Below are positions 49,608-55,640 of a DNA stretch of 55,640 bases, piece after piece. Each line of letters begins with the position of its first letter. Position 1 is the first letter of the stretch. The DNA is from an uncultured Butyricicoccus sp. (GTDB lineage: Bacteria > Bacillota > Clostridia > Oscillospirales > Butyricicoccaceae): positions 1 through 55,640 of the forward strand of contig URFQ01000006.1 of assembly GCA_900547195.1 (NCBI GenBank), read 5' to 3'. Made by a program: the position numbers and the translations under genes. The notes beneath the pieces were generated by a model. It saw nothing but the letters and a program-made list of their open reading frames with translations, was not told the DNA's origin and made no database searches.

Positions 49608-51282
49608 GGGATGATTTCTCCTTTTTAATCGATTGCAATTTGTTTATCAGCAGCGCAAACGCGCCGGCTCTTGATTTTTTGCGTGCCAGCAGGCGGCACA
49701 GGCCCTTTGCAACAAGGTTGGTCGCCAGAATCAACAGGGAAAGCGCGAAAATCTGGTCAAACTTGGCCATGTATTGCAATTCCTTGATCTTGGCCGTTAT
49801 GACCATGGTGCGCGCGCCGCACAGGAAGATGACAGCGCTGACTGTGACCATGGCGTTGATGAAATAATACTCGAACATCTCGAGCAGCGCCGCGCCCGCG
49901 TTCGGCGTCACGACGCGCACAATGGTTTTCAGCCAGCTATCGCCCATAAGCATGGCCGTGGTTTCCCATGAGGGGCTGAGCTTGCTCAGCGAGTTCTTCA
50001 TGAGCAGATAGGGCGTGGAGAAAAAGTGGATAATGTTGCAGATCACGACAATGGCGATGGAATTGTGCAGCGGCGTGCCGGTAAAGGCGAACAGGAAGGC
50101 AATGCCGAGCACCATGCCCGGGATGGTGTTGATCACGAGCGCAGCCGCATCCAAAACGCCCTTAAGCCGGGCGGGCAGCGCACTGCGCGTGGTGACCAGC
50201 GCGGCGCCATATGCGATCAGCGAACCGAGCACTGCGGTCAGCACGGCCACCAGCAGCGAGTTGGTGTATACGCGCGACAGCTCGGGCGACCGGAAGATTG
50301 CCGTCAGATGTTCGGTCGTGAAGGTGAGCTGATACGGCCACATCTTCACAAACGGCACCAAGAAAATGACGAGGAACAGGGAAAACACGGTAAGCAGCAC
50401 CGCCAGGCTGCCTGCGCCGAGCAGCACATCGCGCAGGGCGTTTTTGCGCGGCGCAAGATCGGACACCTGATTGTATCGGAAATTGTATTTTTCCAGCACT
50501 TGGAGCAGCACAATGCTTGCAATGGACGGCAGAAGCATCATCATGGCGATTACAGCGCCGTTTTCAAACGACGGCAGAGAGCCGAGCATCTGGTTGTACA
50601 GCTCGGTTGCAACCACCTTGTACTGTCCGCCAACCGACGCCGGGATGCCGTAGTCGGTAAAGCACAGGAAAAACGCCTGTACAAACGCCGCGCCCAGCGC
50701 ACCGACCATCGGGCGCACGGTAGTCACCCAAAAGGTACGGAAGGGCCTGTCGCCCATCAGGCGCGAGACGGTGATGAACCGCTTGTCAATGTAGCGCATG
50801 GTGTTCGACAGCAGTAAAAACGCAATCGGCAGGGTATAGACCACATAGCCGAGCAGCAGGCCGCCAAAGCCATAAATATCAAAGGGCTGGAACCCGAGCA
50901 GGCGGGTCAGCAGGCCCTGTTTTCCCAGGGAATAAATGATGGCAAACCCGTATGTAATCGTGGGGAGCAGCATGGGCAGCACGGTCGCGGCCGCGATAAA
51001 CCGTTTCAGCAGCTTCGGCAGGCCGGAATAATGCACGGCATACGCCAGAAGGAAGGCGAGCAGCACCGCCATCGCCGCGCTCGCCGCCGAAATGGCGACG
51101 CTGCCGCGCAGCGCTTCGAGGAAACCCGCGCTCGTCAGGATATTCCGGTAATTGTCCCATCCGAACCCGCCCTCCACCGAGAACGACTTGCTCAGCAATC
51201 CGGCCACCGGCATGGCAAGAAAAAGTGCAAACAGCGCCGAAATCGCCGCGAAAACCGCTTTGATTTCCTTTTTAGCTGGCAT
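49594..51282 (-). CDS. 2-aminoethylphosphonate ABC transporter permease (fused halves)
   Basis: A 562-residue permease with about 12 helices, two binding-protein-dependent transport domains in tandem as in PhnU2/FbpB-type proteins. Coupling motifs are SRLMGDRPFRTFWVTTVRPMVGALGAAF in the first half and ETTAMLMGDSWLKTIVRVVTPNAGAALL in the second. The ATG at 51282 lies inside the end of the ATPase gene. Confidence 0.9.
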   Translation of the reverse strand: MPAKKEIKAVFAAISALFALFLAMPVAGLLSKSFSVEGGFGWDNYRNILTSAGFLEALRGSVAISAASAAMAVLLAFLLAYAVHYSGLPKLLKRFIAAATVLPMLLPTITYGFAIIYSLGKQGLLTRLLGFQPFDIYGFGGLLLGYVVYTLPIAFLLLSNTMRYIDKRFITVSRLMGDRPFRTFWVTTVRPMVGALGAAFVQAFFLCFTDYGIPASVGGQYKVVATELYNQMLGSLPSFENGAVIAMMMLLPSIASIVLLQVLEKYNFRYNQVSDLAPRKNALRDVLLGAGSLAVLLTVFSLFLVIFLVPFVKMWPYQLTFTTEHLTAIFRSPELSRVYTNSLLVAVLTAVLGSLIAYGAALVTTRSALPARLKGVLDAAALVINTIPGMVLGIAFLFAFTGTPLHNSIAIVVICNIIHFFSTPYLLMKNSLSKLSPSWETTAMLMGDSWLKTIVRVVTPNAGAALLEMFEYYFINAMVTVSAVIFLCGARTMVITAKIKELQYMAKFDQIFALSLLILATNLVAKGLCRLLARKKSRAGAFALLINKLQSIKKEKSSHAAL

Positions 51283-52027
51283 ATTGCTCACCAAACAGGC
51301 TGAAAATGTTGTTGCGCTTGATCAAAAGCTGGTTCAGGATAAACTTTCTGACAAAATCGTTTCGCGGCGCGTGAACGATTTCTGAGGGCGCGGCATACTG
51401 GGAGATGCGGCCGCCGTCCAGGATGAGCACACGGTCGGACAGGGTCAGCGCCTCTTCGGGGTCGTGGGTGACGATGATGGTTGTCAGGCCAAATTTGCGG
51501 GCAATTTCCTTGATGCGCGCCTTGATGGATTCCTTGATCACGCCGTCAAGCGCCGACAGCGGCTCGTCGAGCAGCAGGATTTTCGGCTTCATCACCAGCG
51601 TGCGCGCAAGCGCCACGCGCTGCTTCTGGCCGCCCGAAAGCTGGTCGATACGCTTGTCGAGCTGCTCTTCCAGCCCGAGCAGGGCAATAAGGTCGTCCAC
51701 CTCCGCCTCGGTCGAGATTCCCGGCTTGTTGCGCAGGCCATATGTAATGTTCTGGCGCGCGTTCAGGTTGGGGAACAGAGCATAATCCTGGAATACAATG
51801 TTAAAGCCGCGCTGCTCCATCGGGGTATTGCTGAGATCCTTGCCATTGTAAAGCAGCTTGCCGCCGGTCAGGTCGGTAATGCCGAGGATCAGGTTCAGCA
51901 GCGTTGTCTTGCCGCTGCCGGACGGGCCGAGGATGGAAACGATCTCGCCGTCGTTTACCGTCAGCGAGATTCCGTTCAGCACCTTGGCGTCACCGAACGA
52001 TTTTTGTACATTCTGAAGTTCGAGCAT
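51272..52027 (-). CDS. 2-aminoethylphosphonate ABC transporter ATPase
   Basis: A 251-residue ATPase. Walker A GPSGSGKTT (about 35-43), Q loop, signature QLSGGQKQRVALARTL, Walker B ILLLDEPLSALD and switch His in IIVTHDPEEAL. First gene of the phn operon; AGGAGG lies about twelve bases before the ATG. No regulator gene is adjacent and no promoter could be fixed in the 52028-52200 region. Confidence 0.92.
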   Translation of the reverse strand: MLELQNVQKSFGDAKVLNGISLTVNDGEIVSILGPSGSGKTTLLNLILGITDLTGGKLLYNGKDLSNTPMEQRGFNIVFQDYALFPNLNARQNITYGLRNKPGISTEAEVDDLIALLGLEEQLDKRIDQLSGGQKQRVALARTLVMKPKILLLDEPLSALDGVIKESIKARIKEIARKFGLTTIIVTHDPEEALTLSDRVLILDGGRISQYAAPSEIVHAPRNDFVRKFILNQLLIKRNNIFSLFGEQYAS

Positions 52028-52256
52028 TTGATTTTGCCCTCCTGTTTTTCATCAGGTTCGTTTTTTCGTTCGGGATTATTGTACCGCCGGACGCGGCCGC
52101 CGTTCTATCAAGTATTTGGGAAAAACGTGTAAAAATCCATTGAAACTTTCGCTCCTTTGTAAAGCGCAGCTTTACAGTCCGGTTTCTCCTGTTTTTTTGC
52201 AAAGTCCTGTGTTATAATGGAACCATTCAAAAAACAACGGACATAGGAGCGTTTCT

Positions 52257-52694
52257 ATGAAGGAAGTTACAATTTACACCGACGGCGCGTGCTCGGGCAA
52301 CCCGGGTCCGGGCGGCTGGGGCGCGATTTTACAATACGGCGCGCACACGAAAGAGATTTCAGGCGGAGACCCGCATACGACGAACAACAAAATGGAGCTC
52401 CTGGGCGTAATTTCAGCGCTTGAACTGCTCCGCGAGCCGTGCAGCGTGGAGCTGTATTCGGACTCCAAATACGTGATCGACGGGATCACCAAGGGCTGGG
52501 CGAGGGGCTGGAAGGCTCGCGGCTGGAAGAAGGCCGACAAAACCCCGGCGAAAAACCCCGAATTGTGGGATCGCCTGCTTGTCCTTCTCGACCAGCACGA
52601 TGTACGCTTTCACTGGGTCAAGGGGCACGCGGAAAACCCCTTCAACAACCGCTGCGACGAACTGGCCGTCGCAGAGTGGAAAAAACTGAAATAA
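52257..52694 (+). CDS. rnhA: Ribonuclease HI
   Basis: A 145-residue nuclease that removes RNA from RNA-DNA hybrids. All catalytic residues are visible: Asp9 (YTDGACSGNPGPGG), Glu47 (NNKMELLG), Asp69 (YSDSKYVIDGI), His124 (WVKGHAENPFNNRCDELA) and Asp134. The basic handle WARGWKARGWKKADKTP is present. A TGTTATAAT extended -10 box lies at about 52211-52219. Confidence 0.96.
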   Translation: MKEVTIYTDGACSGNPGPGGWGAILQYGAHTKEISGGDPHTTNNKMELLGVISALELLREPCSVELYSDSKYVIDGITKGWARGWKARGWKKADKTPAKNPELWDRLLVLLDQHDVRFHWVKGHAENPFNNRCDELAVAEWKKLK

Positions 52695-52721
52695 AAAAGC
52701 GCCCCCAGATAGAAAGGGCGC

Positions 52722-52758
52722 AAAAAATCCCGCTCGGAGCCTCCGGGCGGGATTTTTT
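52722..52758. terminator. Bidirectional terminator after rnhA
   Basis: AAAAAATCCCGC pairs with GCGGGATTTTTT; an extra small hairpin GCGCCC/GGGCGC precedes at about 52699-52721. Confidence 0.85.
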
Positions 52759-52761
52759 CTG

Positions 52762-53613
52762 TTACTGAAGCTTGCCTTTCCGCAGGCGGGTAACCATCTC
52801 GTCGTTCGTAAAGGTGTCCTTGACGGTGATCTTGGTACCTGAGGGGATAACAAACTCAGTCACGCCATAATGGTCGCCGCCCGATTTTCCCCAGTCATAG
52901 GTATACCCGAGGCGCGTCCACGGACGCGGAGTGGTAAAATAATTCGCCGTAATCTCGCCGTCAAACCAGCTGATAAAATCCTGATCCACGGTTTCTTCAA
53001 ACGCCAGCGACATCTTATTCAGCTGCGCGTCCGGCTGGTATGCCGGCCGCCAAATGCGCTCGGGCGTCACCGAAGCGACCACAAAGGTCGTGCCCTTTGC
53101 ACTTTCCGGCAGGCCGAACAGCTGTTTCAAGCGCGCATCCTTGCTGTTTTTGAGCACATCCTTATTGGCGGCGCCCCAAGTCGCGAGCTCAAGATCGGCA
53201 TACGCATAGGTATACTCCTCGAGCGTCACCTGACTGTCCTTCACAAAATTTTCAGCGGCCTGATTTGTCCAAAAGACCAGCTGCACGCGGTCGGTTTCCG
53301 CATCGTAAGTGACCCGGCCATCCTCTTTGGTCAGGCAGACCAGGTCATGGGTTTCGTCCTGTCCGGCCTGCAGCGCGTCCACGATCGCCTCTTCATAGGT
53401 AATCATTTCTTCCGCCACCTTATCCGCCTGCTTCTGTTTGGCCTGCTTTTGCTCGTCCAGCCTGCTCGATACCGTATAAACCAGCACGCCGCTGAGCACC
53501 ATCAGCACCAGCACAATCACAAGCGGCAGACGCCAGTGGAACAGCACCCTCTGCCAGGTTTTTATCGGTTTTCTTGGCCGCCGCCGCGGCGTATCATGCG
53601 TGGAACTCGACAT
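52762..53613 (-). CDS. Membrane-anchored hypothetical protein
   Basis: A 283-residue protein with a basic N-terminal tail (RRRPRKPIKTWQR), one helix (about 28-48), a short coiled coil rich in Gln/Lys/Ala (about 50-75), and an extracytoplasmic domain of about 210 residues with many Thr, Asp and Tyr. AAAGGGA precedes the ATG at 53613. It lies five bases after the SDR gene, so they are probably cotranscribed. Not recognised. Confidence 0.75.
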   Translation of the reverse strand: MSSSTHDTPRRRPRKPIKTWQRVLFHWRLPLVIVLVLMVLSGVLVYTVSSRLDEQKQAKQKQADKVAEEMITYEEAIVDALQAGQDETHDLVCLTKEDGRVTYDAETDRVQLVFWTNQAAENFVKDSQVTLEEYTYAYADLELATWGAANKDVLKNSKDARLKQLFGLPESAKGTTFVVASVTPERIWRPAYQPDAQLNKMSLAFEETVDQDFISWFDGEITANYFTTPRPWTRLGYTYDWGKSGGDHYGVTEFVIPSGTKITVKDTFTNDEMVTRLRKGKLQ

Positions 53614-53617
53614 AGCT

Positions 53618-54367
53618 TTATCCCTTTCTGCTCTGGATGTGGTAAGCGATTCTGGTGACAAGCGCCTGCGGCGCCAGATGGCTGGCCGCGACGGCCAGGC
53701 GCATGAACGCCCCCGGCACAATCACGCCTTTGCCGGCGAGCAGCCCGTCGATCCCGCTCCGCGCGGCCTCGGCCGCCGAAATCCCGCCAATGGAGAACTT
53801 TACGTCCGCCACGTCGTTAAATTCGGTGTTCACCGGCCCGGGGCAAAGCGCCGCCACCTGCACGCCGCTGCCTTCGCGCCGCAGTTCCTCCCGGATCGCC
53901 TGCGTCAGGCGCAGCACATAGTTTTTGGTCGCATAATAGGTGGCCATCAGCGGCCCGGCCATGAACCCGGCCGACGATGCGACGTTTAAAATATACCCGC
54001 CGCCGCGCGCGCGGAAATCCCGCAGGAACAATTTGGTCAGCACATGCACGGCCACAATATTGGTCTGGATCATGTGCAGCTCGGTGTCCAGATCGGTCTC
54101 CGCAAACCGGCCGAACAGGCCGAACCCGGCATTGTTGATGACAATTTCGACATCCTCGCCGCGCGCAGCCTCATACGCCAGACGGCATTGCTGCACGCTT
54201 GACACATCGGCGCACAGCACCTGGCACCGCACCGGCAGCTCGGCCGCAAGCTCTTTGAGGCGCTCCTCCCGCCGGGCGATGAGCGTCAGGTCATAGCCCT
54301 TTGCCGCGAGCAGCCTGGCCATTTCGCGGCCGATCCCGGCGGACGCGCCGGTAATCACAGCTCTCAT
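53618..54367 (-). CDS. Short-chain dehydrogenase/reductase
   Basis: A 249-residue classical SDR. The cofactor motif is TGASAGIG (about 6-13), then NNAG, the catalytic Ser in NVASSAG, and the YxxxK as YYATKNYV. It resembles the DltE/YqjQ-type group. The substrate is unknown. GGAGGA lies six bases before the ATG at 54367, which overlaps the stop of the small Cys-rich gene by four bases. Confidence 0.9.
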   Translation of the reverse strand: MRAVITGASAGIGREMARLLAAKGYDLTLIARREERLKELAAELPVRCQVLCADVSSVQQCRLAYEAARGEDVEIVINNAGFGLFGRFAETDLDTELHMIQTNIVAVHVLTKLFLRDFRARGGGYILNVASSAGFMAGPLMATYYATKNYVLRLTQAIREELRREGSGVQVAALCPGPVNTEFNDVADVKFSIGGISAAEAARSGIDGLLAGKGVIVPGAFMRLAVAASHLAPQALVTRIAYHIQSRKG

Positions 54368-54510
54368 TTGCGTTCCTCCTTCGGGCATTTGCATCCGCAT
54401 CCGGCACACCCTCCGCAGCATCCCTTGCCGCGGGCCGCCTGCCGGCGGATATACCGAATGGATAATATTACTCCCAGTATAACCAGCCCAATGATCAAAT
54501 AATCTATCAT
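54364..54510 (-). CDS. FeoB-associated-type Cys-rich membrane peptide
   Basis: A 48-residue peptide. It starts with one helix (MIDYLIIGLVILGVILS), then a basic stretch IRYIRRQAARGKG, then CCGGCAGCGCKC, eight closely spaced Cys/Gly positions, and KEERK. This is the layout of the FeoB-associated Cys-rich family (PF12669), thought to hold iron. No feoB gene is present here; instead its stop overlaps the SDR start (ATGA). Confidence 0.75.
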   Translation of the reverse strand: MIDYLIIGLVILGVILSIRYIRRQAARGKGCCGGCAGCGCKCPKEERK

Positions 54511-54784
54511 AAACCGTATTCCTTTTTTCATTTAGTGTATCATCTCCGTCCATTTCTGTCAATCAAAGCAGAAAAAAGTCGCGAAAACTTATGCAACATG
54601 CATGGTAATATTTTCATCATTATTTTCTGCAAACCGGTCGGGAAATGCGTGTAAATACCGGGCAAAAACGAAAGAACCCCCTTTTCCACGTACGAAATAA
54701 TTGACTTTCCCCCTGCAATCCAGTAACATAGAGATATCACAGGGGCAGTTTTCCAGCGCCCCGGGGCCAAAAGGGGGACTCACC
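54511..54784. promoter_or_regulatory. Divergent control region with promoter for SLH gene
   Basis: TTGACT (54701-54706), 17 bases, TAACAT (54724-54729) give a rightward promoter about 55 bases before the TTG start. AAAGGGGG at 54770-54777 is the ribosome binding site. Nothing else was seen. Confidence 0.65.
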
Positions 54785-55640
54785 TTGAAACGAATGCTGC
54801 TCCGCCTGCTCTCCGCTGTCTGCGCGGCGGGCCTACTGATCACCCCGGCGATAGCGGACGGGATCGACGCCTTTTCGGATGCATCCGGCCATTGGGCCTA
54901 TGACGCGCTCAGCCGCGCTGTGGAGGACGGCCTGCTTTCCGGCGACGAACAGGGCCGCCTGCTGCCGAGCGGCAGCCTAACCGTCGCGCAGATGACCGCC
55001 ATCCTGTGCCGCACCCTGCATGCCTCCAACACCGACCGCGCCTATCCGGGTACGCCCGCCGGGCAGTGGTATACCGAAGACGCCGCCAGGGGCGCGTCGC
55101 TTGGCGTCCTGCCCGTGGACGGTTCGTTGGAACTCACGGCGAGCGCCACACGCGGCCAAGTTTTTCAGGCGCTCGCCGCAGCGTTCGGCCTGGAAGAAGC
55201 CGCCCCCAACGAAAGCGTCCTGTCCGGATTCTCCGACGCGGACATGCTTTCCCCGGCTGAACAACGCGCGGCGGCAGTGCTTGTACGCGACGGCGTTGTC
55301 TCCGGCGCGCAGGACGGCTCGCTGCAGGTTTCCCGCAGCATCACCCGCGCGGAATTTGTCTCGCTGATTTACCGCATACGAAACGGTACATATCTCCCGG
55401 AGCTCCTGCCGGAAACGCCCGCTGCCCCGGAAGCCGAAGCACCCACAGAACCCGGTGCGCAAACACCGGACGCGCCAGGCGCAGGCCCCGCAGAACCAGA
55501 CCAGCCGGCCGTCCCCTCGGTCTCGTTTTTTACCTCCGCGCCGCAGCCGGGGGAAGCGCTCGCATCCCGTGTGGTGCTGCGCGGTGAAAATATGGCTTTT
55601 CCCCTGTTTTCCGAGGCGGTTTCGGCCGAGCGTCTTGTGC
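54785..55640 (+). CDS. SLH-domain surface protein, N-terminal part (cut by window edge)
   Basis: About 285 residues are visible. A TTG start is chosen because AAAGGGGG lies seven bases upstream. The signal peptide (about 1-24) ends TPAIA. Three S-layer homology repeats follow: FSDASGHWAYDALSRAVEDGLLSG, TPAGQWYTEDAARGASLGVL, and FSDADMLSPAEQRAAAVLVRDGVVSG, anchoring the protein to wall polymers. A Pro/Glu/Ala-rich linker (about 205-240) leads to a further domain. The second repeat is degenerate. The effector domain lies outside. Confidence 0.88.
   Translation, partial: MKRMLLRLLSAVCAAGLLITPAIADGIDAFSDASGHWAYDALSRAVEDGLLSGDEQGRLLPSGSLTVAQMTAILCRTLHASNTDRAYPGTPAGQWYTEDAARGASLGVLPVDGSLELTASATRGQVFQALAAAFGLEEAAPNESVLSGFSDADMLSPAEQRAAAVLVRDGVVSGAQDGSLQVSRSITRAEFVSLIYRIRNGTYLPELLPETPAAPEAEAPTEPGAQTPDAPGAGPAEPDQPAVPSVSFFTSAPQPGEALASRVVLRGENMAFPLFSEAVSAERLV

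Overview
The window looks like chromosomal DNA of a GC-rich, anaerobic, probably spore-forming member of the Clostridia (order Oscillospirales/Eubacteriales; a Butyricicoccaceae-like gut organism is a guess). The signs are strong AGGAGG-type ribosome binding sites, sigma-A promoters with TGnTATAAT extended -10 boxes, a sigma-G-type promoter, Mini-RNase III, LCP, YbjN and DUF1836 proteins, an anaerobic sulfite-reductase-like protein, and the absence of any respiratory genes. Nearly every gene ends at a Rho-independent hairpin. No rRNA, tRNA or CRISPR array was seen.

Layout. 1-6.3 kb: carbohydrate (probably inositol) module, with a divergent MFS transporter (cut by the window edge), an IolG-type dehydrogenase and a ribose/inositol-type ABC importer. 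6.3-13.4 kb: hemolysin III, DUF1836 protein, AlkD-like protein, family 3 glycosidase, GluQ-RS and two COG0523-type GTPases, one with a long His-rich metal-binding stretch. 13.4-17.3 kb: a tiny Asn/Gln-rich protein behind a sigma-G-like promoter, YbjQ protein, GNAT, Mini-RNase III, CmpB-like membrane protein and a TIM-barrel isomerase. 17.4-21.7 kb: an unusual operon of a sugar-binding lipoprotein, an FHA-SEDS fusion and a class B PBP. 22-31 kb: candidate structured RNAs, PepSY protein, NSS and YfcC transporters, sulfite-reductase-like protein, a solo binding protein, a zinc-ribbon protein and UppP. 31-37.3 kb: lipoprotein, two-component system with an embedded YbjN gene, a second isomerase and a second IolG. 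37.3-43 kb: foldback element and repeats, LCP, pyruvate kinase, nucleotidyltransferase and SecG. 43.1-46.6 kb: an AT-richer accessory patch with gene remnants, AraC, GNAT, ArsC-like protein, a DnaA-box-like cluster and a type I toxin-antitoxin-like locus. 46.6-52 kb: a complete 2-aminoethylphosphonate uptake and degradation operon. 52-55.6 kb: RNase HI, a membrane-anchored hypothetical protein, a Cys-rich FeoB-associated-type peptide, an SDR enzyme and the start of an SLH-domain protein.

How genes work together. Two IolG-type dehydrogenases, two sugar-phosphate-isomerase-like TIM barrels, the ABC importer and the MFS protein point to uptake and oxidation/isomerisation of cyclitols or related sugars. 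The phn genes form one inward-reading unit that imports 2-aminoethylphosphonate and converts it through phosphonoacetaldehyde to acetaldehyde and phosphate.

Most unusual structures. (1) A family of four 180-250 bp palindromic repeats whose ends are GTCGAAAAA...TTTTTCGAC. They sit beside terminator hairpins, and in three of four cases the same locus-specific hairpin occurs on both sides. (2) A sigma-G-driven 38-residue NQ-repeat peptide. (3) A convergent toxin/antisense-RNA-like locus with a shared terminator. (4) A 347-bp foldback element. (5) The binding-protein/FHA-SEDS/PBP operon. (6) An inverted duplication of an extended -10 promoter.
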